Source: Paraburkholderia sp. UYCP14C
GTDB lineage: Bacteria; Pseudomonadota; Gammaproteobacteria; Burkholderiales; Burkholderiaceae
DNA length: 64,000 nucleotides
NCBI RefSeq assembly: GCF_004197395.1
Contig: NZ_SELS01000020.1
Span: 62,001-126,000, forward strand
Reading direction: 5' to 3'
Part shown: one piece after another, positions 43,242 to 50,417 of the stretch
Position numbering within the stretch: the stretch's first letter is position 1
Layout of the letters: each line of letters starts with the position of its first letter
The notes under the pieces: generated by a model
The model's database searches: none
Told to the model about the DNA's origin: nothing
What the model saw: only the letters and a program-made list of their open reading frames with translations
Translations under genes and position numbers: made by a program

Positions 43242-43964
43242 TTACAGGATCGCTGCGACGCTGGTCAGGCCGACCGTCGAGCCGTTCGACAGCACGAGGC
43301 CCGGCGTGCCGCCGCTCTGCTGGACGACGCTTTCGACCGTCGCGCCGGTGAGCGTGGTGGCGGTCGCCTGCTGGCCGTTGATCGTGCCGGTCGCGGTAAT
43401 CGTGTAGGTGCCGTCGGGCAGCGTGTTGCCGGCCGTGTCGGTCGGCGTCCAGCCGACCGGAATCGTGCCGGCCGACTGCTTGCCGAGATCGAGCGTGTTG
43501 ACGATCGTGCCGGCCGAGTTCTTCACCACGACCTGCAGGTCGCTGACGGAGTTCGCGAGCGTGACGCCGAATTCGTTCGCCTTGCCGCTCGCCACGGTGA
43601 TCGTGTTGCCCGTGGCGAGCACCGTCGAGCCGATCAGCAGCGCGGCCTGCGATTGCTGGCCCGCCGACAGTTGCGTCGACAGCGAGGAGAGCGACGTATT
43701 GAGCTGGCTGATGCCCTGCACCGTGCTGATCTGGGCGAGCTGCGAGGTCATCTGCGAGCTGTCCATCGGATTGGTCGGGTCCTGGTTCTTCATCTGCGCG
43801 ACGAGCAGTTGCAGGAAGGTGTTCTGCAGATCCGCCGGCGAGGTGCCCGAGGTGCCGCTCGTCGAGCCGGTCGCGCTCGAACTGCCGCTCGTGCCGTTCA
43901 TCGTGTCGAGCAGCGTTTGCGAAACGGTCGTGCCGCTGCCGCCGATCGTGGTGTTGGTGGTCAA
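43242..43964 (-). CDS. flgD: Hook assembly (cap) protein FlgD
   Basis: 240 residues. Conserved N-terminal FLQLLVAQMKNQDPTNPMDS and QLAQISTVQGISQLN, then a Tudor/FnIII-like C-terminal part with IPVGWTPTDTAGNTLPDGTY. Scaffold cap for hook growth. The frame begins with TTG at 43964 (GGAGAGAGCC upstream); no ATG lies before the conserved block. Confidence 0.95.
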   Translation of the reverse strand: MTTNTTIGGSGTTVSQTLLDTMNGTSGSSSATGSTSGTSGTSPADLQNTFLQLLVAQMKNQDPTNPMDSSQMTSQLAQISTVQGISQLNTSLSSLSTQLSAGQQSQAALLIGSTVLATGNTITVASGKANEFGVTLANSVSDLQVVVKNSAGTIVNTLDLGKQSAGTIPVGWTPTDTAGNTLPDGTYTITATGTINGQQATATTLTGATVESVVQQSGGTPGLVLSNGSTVGLTSVAAIL

Positions 43965-43974
43965 GGCTCTCTCC

Positions 43975-44400
43975 TCAGGTTCCGATCGTGAGCGTTTTCA
44001 GCATCAGGGTTTTGGCCGTGTTCAGCGTTTCGACGTTGGCCTGGTACGAGCGCGAGGCCGAGATCATGTTGACCATCTCCTGCACCGGGTCGACGTTGGG
44101 CAGCGTCACGTAGCCGTTCGCGTCGGCGGCCGGATTGCCGGGTTCGTACGCGGTCTTCATCGCCGACGGATCGTCGACCACGCCGGTCACCTGCACGCCG
44201 CCGACCTGCTGGCCGGAGCCCGAGCGCGCGCCGCCGAGCGGGTTGACGGCGAACACGACCTGCTTGGCCTTGTACGGCTGGCCGTCGGGGCCCGTCGTGC
44301 TGTCCGCGTTGGCGAGGTTCGACGCGGTCACGTTGAGCCGCTCCGACTGCGCCGACATCGCGGAACCCGCGACACCAAAAATATTCATCAGGGATGGCAT
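43975..44400 (-). CDS. flgC: Proximal rod protein FlgC
   Basis: 141 residues. [20 protein letters not shown] with [10 protein letters not shown] and the C-terminal [20 protein letters not shown] identify FlgC. The ATG at 44400 is used; Met5 is an alternative. Follows flgB by about 130 bases and precedes flgD by 10. Confidence 0.97.
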   Translation of the reverse strand: MPSLMNIFGVAGSAMSAQSERLNVTASNLANADSTTGPDGQPYKAKQVVFAVNPLGGARSGSGQQVGGVQVTGVVDDPSAMKTAYEPGNPAADANGYVTLPNVDPVQEMVNMISASRSYQANVETLNTAKTLMLKTLTIGT

Positions 44401-44529
44401 GTTTCCTGACCTCTCCTGCCGGTTCGCACCGGCTTCACGTTAAGTCCCGTAGCGTTTCTGTTCATGCGTGCGTGCCGCCTGTATTCAGCTGCTCTGCACT
44501 CTGCTGTTGTGCCGTCCGACGTACGCGGC

Positions 44530-45027
44530 TTACGAGCCCGACGTGATCGCCGACAGCATCGTCTTGATCTGGTTCGACACGACCGTCATGCCCGACTCGA
44601 AGTGCACCGTGTTGTCGGCGAACTGCACGCGCTCGGTGTCGACGTCGACCGTGTTGCCGTCGAGCGACGGCTGCAGCGGAAGCCGGTATTGCAGCTTGCC
44701 GTAGTCGTCGGGGCTGCCGCCCGTCGCGCTCAGCGTGGCCTTGCCGCTCATGTGACCGGCCTCGGTCGTGTTCATCGACATGCCGCTCGTCACGCCCGCG
44801 GGTTGCGTCATCGCGAGCGTCGAGCCGTTCGATGCGCCCTGCCCGGCGGTGCTGCCGCCCGTCTTCTTCAGCGCGCCGGCGAGCGACGACGCGAAGTCGA
44901 TATCGCGGGCCTTGTAGCCTGGCGTGTCGGCGTTCGCGATATTCGACGACAGCAGTTCCTGCCGGTATGCGCGCACATCCATCGCCTGCCGGCCGAAGGC
45001 GAATTCGGCATCGAGTTTGTCCAGCAT
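44530..45027 (-). CDS. flgB: Proximal rod protein FlgB
   Basis: 165 residues. MLDKLDAEFAFGRQAMDVRA, then SSNIANADTPGYKARDIDF and the closing FESGMTVVSNQIKTMLSAI. First rod subunit; first gene of flgBCDEFGHIJ. GGGAGATTCCC precedes the ATG at 45027; the upstream frame extension is rejected. Divergent from flgA. Confidence 0.96.
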   Translation of the reverse strand: MLDKLDAEFAFGRQAMDVRAYRQELLSSNIANADTPGYKARDIDFASSLAGALKKTGGSTAGQGASNGSTLAMTQPAGVTSGMSMNTTEAGHMSGKATLSATGGSPDDYGKLQYRLPLQPSLDGNTVDVDTERVQFADNTVHFESGMTVVSNQIKTMLSAITSGS

Positions 45028-45243
45028 GGGAATCTCCCGGGTACGTTTCCAAGGCCGTCCGGTGCGCATCGTGCGAGACACGCGGCCGGTGCGAAGGCCT
45101 TTTTGCATGTGATGCATCTTATGGGCCGGGCGCAAGCGGCAATCGGACGAATAACCGGGAAAGGGGGCTTCTATTCAACGTTTGCGCGCGAGGGGTGCTC
45201 ACTAGAATGCAAGGCGTACCGATGCATTCGATGGAGACTCGCG

Positions 45244-46731
45244 ATGGACCAGCCCACCAACACCTTGCCGCAGCGTGCGAGCGGCACGACGATGCGTCGC
45301 GTGGGTGGGCGTTCGGTCGATGAGCGGGGTGATGGTTCGGAGGGCGCGCTCGCGCAGCCGGTACCGCGCTCCTTGTCGCGCCGCGTTGCGCATTGCCTGA
45401 CGCGGGTGGTCGTCAACGTCGTGGTATGGGTCGCGGGCGGGATCGTGTTGCTACCGGCTACGACCAAGGCGCAGGATGCCGGCGGCCCGATCGTCATTCC
45501 GGGGCCTGCCGAGAAAAATCCTGCCGCGCTGAACGATCTCGCGCAACGGATTCAGACTCCCGCGCAGCGTGGCGCGTCGGCGGCGTTACTCGCGGCGGCG
45601 ACCGCGCAATCGCTCGGCCGCGCACCCGCCGCGCGCGACACCGATGCGTTCGCGCGCGCCTCGAGCGCGAGCGGTGCGATCGTCATTCCGGGCGCCGGCG
45701 AGTCCGCTGCGGCCGCGCCGGCCATCATTCGCACCACCTTCAAACCGGACGCGAACGGCGTCGTGACGATTCCGCCGGCGGCCAGCACCGGAGCGTCGGG
45801 TGTGGCGCGCGTCAATGTCGAAGCGGCCCCGGCCGCCGGCGTCGCGAGTCCGCGTGCGGCTGCTGCCAATGCGCCGCAAGTCGGCGGTTTCGACGATCTC
45901 GCGTCGCGCGGCGAGCCGCCCGAGTTCGGCGCGAACGGCAAGCCGATCGCGGCCGCTGCCGCGCAGCGGGCCAATGCCTCGATCGCGAGACTGCCCGTGA
46001 CGTCGCCTGGCGCGCGGCCACCGGCTGCCAACGCCATCGCACCGAGAACACCGCAGAGCGCTACCGCCGCGCCGGCCGCGCAACCCGCACAAGCCGCGCC
46101 GCTGCCGGGCCAGCAGGATCCGGAAGCGATTCATGCCGCTGCGCTCGCGTTCCTGCAACAGCAGTCCGTCGGCCTGCCCGGCAAGGTCGACATCATGGTC
46201 GCGCCGGCGTTTCCGCGCGGCCTCGCCGCGTGCACGTCGCTCGAACCGTTCATGCCGACCGGCGCGCGCCTGTGGGGCCGGCTGACGGTCGGCGTGCGCT
46301 GCGCTGGAGAGCGGCCGTGGACGATCTATCTGCAGGCGCGCATCTCGCTGCACGCGACCTACTACCTCGCCGCCCGCGCGATGGCGCCGGGCGAAGTGCT
46401 CACGGCCGCCGACCTCGTCGCGCGTGACGGCGACCTGACCGGCCTGCCGCAGGCGATCGTCACCGATCCGTCGCAGGCGGTCGGCTCGGTGTCGCTAGTG
46501 CGAATCGCGGGCGGCATGCCGCTGCGCCGCGACATGCTGAAGAGCGCGTCGGCGGTGGTGTTCGGCCAGACCGTGCGGGTCATCGCGGCCGGCGACGGTT
46601 TCTCGATTTCGTCCGAGGGCAGCGCGATGAACAACGCGTCGCCGGGCCAGCAGGTGCGCGTGAAGACCGCGAACGGCCAGATCATCTCCGGCATCGTCAA
46701 GGACGGCGGCACGGTGGAAGTGCAGATGTGA
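45244..46731 (+). CDS. flgA: P-ring assembly chaperone FlgA (long form)
   Basis: 495 residues against about 220 in enterics. Residues 52-75 are a hydrophobic signal/anchor; 78-300 are Ala/Pro-rich and probably disordered, with the motif IVIPG at 83-87 and again at 146-150. The FlgA/SAF domain fills 310-495: LPGKVDIMVAPAFPRGLAAC, ARAMAPGEVLTAADLVARDGDL and GQQVRVKTANGQIISGIVKD. A periplasmic chaperone for FlgI. The start at 45244 leaves a 50-residue charged leader before the signal; Met17 is an alternative. Divergent from flgB. Confidence 0.9.
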   Translation: MDQPTNTLPQRASGTTMRRVGGRSVDERGDGSEGALAQPVPRSLSRRVAHCLTRVVVNVVVWVAGGIVLLPATTKAQDAGGPIVIPGPAEKNPAALNDLAQRIQTPAQRGASAALLAAATAQSLGRAPAARDTDAFARASSASGAIVIPGAGESAAAAPAIIRTTFKPDANGVVTIPPAASTGASGVARVNVEAAPAAGVASPRAAAANAPQVGGFDDLASRGEPPEFGANGKPIAAAAAQRANASIARLPVTSPGARPPAANAIAPRTPQSATAAPAAQPAQAAPLPGQQDPEAIHAAALAFLQQQSVGLPGKVDIMVAPAFPRGLAACTSLEPFMPTGARLWGRLTVGVRCAGERPWTIYLQARISLHATYYLAARAMAPGEVLTAADLVARDGDLTGLPQAIVTDPSQAVGSVSLVRIAGGMPLRRDMLKSASAVVFGQTVRVIAAGDGFSISSEGSAMNNASPGQQVRVKTANGQIISGIVKDGGTVEVQM

Positions 46732-46853
46732 GCGGGTTCACGGAAACGACCACGCTCGAAGCCGTCGGCGCGGCGGCAGCCAGCGCAGGCGCAACAGTGT
46801 TGAAAGGGGCGGATGGCCACCGGTTGGCGGGCCGGGTGTCGAGCGATTGCGCT

Positions 46854-46881
46854 AAAGTTTTGATCAGCGGTTGCCGTTATC
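46854..46881 (+). promoter_or_regulatory. Sigma-28 promoter of flgM
   Basis: TAAAGTTT (46854-46861) is a perfect -35; a 12-base spacer and GCCGTTAT (46874-46881, six of eight) follow. It lies 28 bases before the flgM start and would give FliA-driven feedback on its own inhibitor. Confidence 0.75.
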
Positions 46882-46908
46882 AGGATCAAATCGTTAGGGA
46901 AGCCAATC

Positions 46909-47268
46909 GTGAAAGTCGATCCCACCACCTCTTCGAATCTGCCGTCGTTGAAAGACGCTGTGTCCCGTTCGCAGCAAAGCGGCGAAGCCACGCCGGCAGC
47001 CAGCGCCACGCAGGGCGCGGCGAGCACGGCCGCGCCGTCCGCGAGCAGCGCGTCGGGCGACACCAGCGTGAGCCTGTCGGGTCTGTCGCAACATCTGCGC
47101 AGCCTCGCGGCCTCCGGCTCGGCCGACATCGACACCGCGCACGTCGAGTCGATCAAGCAGGCGATCAAGGACGGCACGCTGCAGATCGACTCCGGCAAGA
47201 TCGCCGACGGCGTGCTGCAGACGGCACGCGACCTGTTGCAGAACAAATCCTCGTCGACCGGCAACTGA
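46909..47268 (+). CDS. flgM: Anti-sigma-28 factor FlgM
   Basis: 119 residues from a GTG start. The first 70 are Ser/Ala-rich and disordered; the C-terminal sigma-binding helices read SADIDTAHVESIKQAIKDG, LQIDSGKIADGVLQTARDLL. FlgM blocks FliA until it is exported through the finished hook. Paired with flgN and preceded by a sigma-28 promoter; fliA is 1.5 kb downstream on the other strand. Confidence 0.95.
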   Translation: MKVDPTTSSNLPSLKDAVSRSQQSGEATPAASATQGAASTAAPSASSASGDTSVSLSGLSQHLRSLAASGSADIDTAHVESIKQAIKDGTLQIDSGKIADGVLQTARDLLQNKSSSTGN

Positions 47269-47362
47269 TCGGCATTTTGCCGCGCGGTGACCTGCCGGGC
47301 GGCGTCCGACCAACTCGGTTCGCGCGTCGTTCGCGAGCCGGTGTGCGTAGCGAGTTGTAGAC

Positions 47363-47809
47363 ATGAAAGACGCCCTGGTTGCTACCCTGATCGAAGAATA
47401 TTCGACCGTCGAGGCATTCGCCTCGATCCTCACTCTCGAAACCAAAGCGCTGACAGCGGTCTCGCCGCTGGAGCAGTTGCCCGCGATCGTCGAGAAGAAA
47501 ACCGAATTGATCGGCGTGCTCGCGAGGCTCGAAGCGGCCCGCGACACGCAACTGGGCGAACTCGGCTTTCCGGCCGGCTGGTCCGGCATGGAACTCGCGG
47601 CAAGCACCGACGCGCGCGTCGCGACGCAATGGAAGCTGCTGCAGAAAGCCGCGGATCGCGCGCGGCGCGTCAACACCAACAATGGCGAACTGATCCGCGT
47701 GCGGATGGACTACAACCAGCGCGCGCTGAAGGCGCTGCAGGTCAACGTGCCGCGCAAGACGAATCTGTATGGGCCGGATGGGCGAATTCCGGCTTATTCG
47801 GGACTTTGA
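47363..47809 (+). CDS. flgN: Flagellar export chaperone FlgN
   Basis: 148-residue helical protein with LLQKAADRARRVNTNNGELI and the C-terminal NLYGPDGRIPAYSG that recurs in FlgN proteins. Chaperone of FlgK and FlgL. Second gene of the flgMN unit and followed by an intrinsic terminator. Confidence 0.93.
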   Translation: MKDALVATLIEEYSTVEAFASILTLETKALTAVSPLEQLPAIVEKKTELIGVLARLEAARDTQLGELGFPAGWSGMELAASTDARVATQWKLLQKAADRARRVNTNNGELIRVRMDYNQRALKALQVNVPRKTNLYGPDGRIPAYSGL

Positions 47810-47858
47810 TCGGCCCGCCGGCCGCCCTGCCATCGAGCAATATCCGAAGTGAGTGAAG

Positions 47859-47889
47859 AAGGCCCGTCATCGACGGGCCTTTTCGTTTT
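47859..47889 (+). terminator. Intrinsic terminator after flgN
   Basis: AAGGCCCGTC (47859-47868), 3-base loop, GACGGGCCTT (47872-47881), then TTCGTTTT. Confidence 0.9.
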
Positions 47890-48079
47890 CCGCCGCCGAC
47901 TTTTCACCCGTTTCCCCTTCCATCCCACGCTGCGTTAGCCGTTCGGCTAGCTGGCGCTAGTCCACCCCGGCACGTTGAAATGGTGACTTCGTTCGAGCTT
48001 TCGCCAGCGCCGCGGCGGCGACGTCGCAGCACATCGACAGGCGGAATCTTGCCCGCTGGTTAGATTGTGTAGGTGTGTG

Positions 48080-48085
48080 TATAAT
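48080..48085 (+). promoter_or_regulatory. -10 box of hicAB
   Basis: A perfect TATAAT ends only 14 bases before the hicA ATG; a weak TGGTTA lies 17 bases upstream of it. The start would fall around 48092, just past the GAGGG that could serve as ribosome binding site, so the transcript is leaderless or nearly so, or starts slightly earlier. Confidence 0.5.
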
Positions 48086-48099
48086 TGAGGGTATGATGT

Positions 48100-48282
48100 A
48101 TGAACAGTGCCGAGGTCGTCAAATTGATTCAAGCGAATGGCTGGCAGCTCGTCCGCATAGCGGGCAGTCACCATCATTTCAGGCATACGGAAAAGCGGGG
48201 GCTCGTCACCGTCCCGCATCCGAAAAAAGATCTGCCGGCCGGCACCCTGAACAGCATTCTGAAACAGGCGGGGCTCAAATGA
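48100..48282 (+). CDS. hicA: Toxin HicA (mRNA interferase)
   Basis: 60 residues with the compact double-stranded-RNA-binding-like fold of HicA: MNSAEVVKLIQANGW, then the catalytic His region GSHHHF (22-27) and VTVPHPKKDLPAGTLNSILK. HicA cleaves mRNA and is neutralised by HicB. The stop overlaps the hicB ATG by ATGA. The gene lies between flgN and fliA and has no link with motility, so it is probably an accessory insertion. Confidence 0.93.
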   Translation: MNSAEVVKLIQANGWQLVRIAGSHHHFRHTEKRGLVTVPHPKKDLPAGTLNSILKQAGLK

Positions 48283-48689
48283 AGCATCTGATCTTTCCGA
48301 TCGCCATCGAACCCGGAGACAACACGCACGCATTCGGCGTCGTGGTGCCCGATATTCCGGGCTGCTACTCCGCGGGCGACACGCTCGAACAAGCGTATGT
48401 AAACGCGAAAGAAGCGATCGAATCGCATCTCGAAACCTTGCTCGACGAAGGGCTGCCGCTCCCCGAGCCTCTGACGCTCGGCGAGCATCGTCGCAATCCC
48501 GAGTTCGCGGGGTTCACATGGGGTTTCGTGACAACCCGCAATATCCCGGCGTTGAAGAAGGCGGTCCGCATCAACATCTCTCTGCCCGAGGTACTGGTCC
48601 AGGAGATCGACGCGTATGCACAGGCGCGCGGTATGTCGCGCTCGGCTTTTCTCGCGCTCGCCGCCGAGCACGAGATGGCGGACGCATGA
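48279..48689 (+). CDS. hicB: Antitoxin HicB
   Basis: 136 residues. N-terminal partial RNase H-like fold (FGVVVPDIPGCYSAGDTLEQAYVNAKEAI, residues about 19-47) that binds HicA, and a C-terminal ribbon-helix-helix (about 95-130: VRINISLPEVLVQEIDAYAQ, RGMSRSAFLALAA) that binds DNA and represses hicAB. Begins at 48279; a longer frame reaching 48075 overlaps hicA completely and is rejected. Confidence 0.93.
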   Translation: MKHLIFPIAIEPGDNTHAFGVVVPDIPGCYSAGDTLEQAYVNAKEAIESHLETLLDEGLPLPEPLTLGEHRRNPEFAGFTWGFVTTRNIPALKKAVRINISLPEVLVQEIDAYAQARGMSRSAFLALAAEHEMADA

Positions 48690-48782
48690 GCAGCGGCAGG
48701 CGGCACGGGCCCGCATCGGCGGCGGCGCACTGCCGCATCTGAAAAAAGCGCTTGAAAAACGGCGGGCCGCCCCGCGCCGGCG

Positions 48783-49517
48783 TCAGTTCGCTTCGGCGTT
48801 CGCCCAGGCCATTTCGCGCAGCCGGGCGCGCAGGCGCGCCACGGCCTGGCTGTGCAACTGGCACACGCGCGACTCGCTGACTTCCATCACCGCGCCGATC
48901 TCGCGCAGATTCATGCCGCGCTCGTAGTACAGCGACATCAGCAGCTTCTCGCGCTCCGGCAAGCGGTCGATCGCTTCGACGAGCGCCGAGCGCAGGCTGT
49001 CGTCGAGCAGCGCCGACAGCGGATCGGAATGATCGACGCAGTAGCGGTCCAGAAATGGTTCGTCGTCGGCGGAGCGGTCGAAGTCTTCGTAGTAGATCAG
49101 CTGGCTGCCGTGCAGGTCCTGCAGCATCGACTGATATTCGTCGAGCGGCATCTGCAGGTGCTCGGCGACCTCCGCCTCGCTCGCCGAGCGGCCGAGGTTC
49201 TGCTCCACCTTATGCACCGCGGTTTCCACTTCGCGCGAGGTGCGGCGCAGGCTGCGCGGCAGCCAGTCGTTGCTGCGCAGCTCGTCGAGCATCGCGCCGC
49301 GAATCCGCTGGCTGGCATAGGTCTCGAACTGCGCGCCCTGGTCTTCCTTGTAGCGGCCGGCGGCATCCAGCAAACCGATCATGCCGGCCTGGATCAGGTC
49401 GTCGAGATCGACGCTCGCCGGCATTTTCGCGACAAGCTGCAAGCCGAGTCGACGCACGAGCGGTGCGTACTTCGTCAGAACTTCGGCTTGAGAGATCTTT
49501 CCCTGAGCGTTGTACAT
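48783..49517 (-). CDS. fliA: Flagellar sigma factor 28 (FliA)
   Basis: 244 residues, standard. Region 2 reads YAPLVRRLGLQLVAKMPASV, DLIQAGMIGLLDAAGRY; region 4 has LPEREKLLMSLYYERGMNLREIGAVMEVSESRV (about 195-227). FliA recognises TAAAGTTT-N11-GCCGATAA, of which five good matches occur here. Last gene of flhF-flhG-fliA. GGGGAGCAC precedes the ATG. A GC-rich stem with GTTTTT follows the stop (about 48745-48782). Confidence 0.97.
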   Translation of the reverse strand: MYNAQGKISQAEVLTKYAPLVRRLGLQLVAKMPASVDLDDLIQAGMIGLLDAAGRYKEDQGAQFETYASQRIRGAMLDELRSNDWLPRSLRRTSREVETAVHKVEQNLGRSASEAEVAEHLQMPLDEYQSMLQDLHGSQLIYYEDFDRSADDEPFLDRYCVDHSDPLSALLDDSLRSALVEAIDRLPEREKLLMSLYYERGMNLREIGAVMEVSESRVCQLHSQAVARLRARLREMAWANAEAN

Positions 49518-49547
49518 CGTGCTCCCCTTATCCTTCGTGCGCGCCTT

Positions 49548-50417
49548 TTAGGCGTGCTGCGCGGACGGTTGGTCGGCGTGGTGCGCCGCTGTAACTGTCG
49601 CAGGCGCCCGCCAGGGCGTTTGCGACGACATCGCTGGCCGCATCGGCCAGTACTGCAATTCCGCCGCGAGATGGCGGAAGTCGCGCGCGGCGGGCGTCGA
49701 CGGAAACGCGTCGACCACGCAGCGCGACAGCTCGAGCGCCCGCGCGATGCGCACGTCGGCCGCAATGCAGCCGGCGTTTTCCAACGCGACGGTCAGGTAA
49801 CGGCCGGCCACGCCAGCGAGCTTCGTGAACGCGGCCTGCGCGTCGTTGGCACTTTGCACGTGATTCGCAAGCACACGCAACTGCGCGATCGCGTGCGCAT
49901 AATGCAAACGCTTGATGCACGCATAGGCGTCGGTGATCGCCTCGCCCGACACGTGCGCGACGATCATCACGTCGTGCGCCTGCTTCGCGAGCGGCGACAG
50001 ATGCCCTTCGTCGTCGAGCTGCGCGTCGATCAGCACGATGTCGGCCGACCCGCCGAGCAGCACGCTCAACTCGGCCTCCGTATGACCCTCGCGGTTGTTG
50101 CGCGAGGCGGTCAGCACCGAAAACCCGAGCGCGTGACGCGCGGCGGCGAAGTCGACCGGGGTCTCGCCGCGCATCACCGCCGCGAAATTGCCCGCGCCGC
50201 GCAAGCCGCCAAGCATCGAGCTCACCGATCTCTCACCGACGCATTCGTCGATCACGAGCACGTCCTTGCCCTGCTGCGCGAGCGCCGCGGCGAGGTTGAC
50301 CGCCGCAGTCGTATTCCCGACACCCGACGACGCACCCGCCAACGCGATCACGCGGGCACCGCCGCGCGCAAGCAGCCGCCGCAACCCTTCAGCTTGATCC
50401 GAAACGAACTTATCCAA
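49548..50417 (-). CDS. flhG: MinD-like flagellar number regulator FlhG (FleN), degenerate Walker A
   Basis: 289 residues. MinD/ParA fold: N-terminal DQAEGLRRL motif (8-16) that stimulates FlhF, then VIALAGASSGVGNTTAAVNLAAALA, DVLVIDE, and DIVLIDAQ. The deviant Walker A normally reads KGGVGKT; here positions 28-37 are GASSGVGNTT, so both the signature and the P-loop lysine are replaced (Ser31, Asn35). Uses a TTG start overlapping flhF by 8 bases. It restricts flagellar number with FlhF; whether this form hydrolyses ATP is doubtful. Confidence 0.88.
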   Translation of the reverse strand: MDKFVSDQAEGLRRLLARGGARVIALAGASSGVGNTTAAVNLAAALAQQGKDVLVIDECVGERSVSSMLGGLRGAGNFAAVMRGETPVDFAAARHALGFSVLTASRNNREGHTEAELSVLLGGSADIVLIDAQLDDEGHLSPLAKQAHDVMIVAHVSGEAITDAYACIKRLHYAHAIAQLRVLANHVQSANDAQAAFTKLAGVAGRYLTVALENAGCIAADVRIARALELSRCVVDAFPSTPAARDFRHLAAELQYWPMRPAMSSQTPWRAPATVTAAHHADQPSAQHA

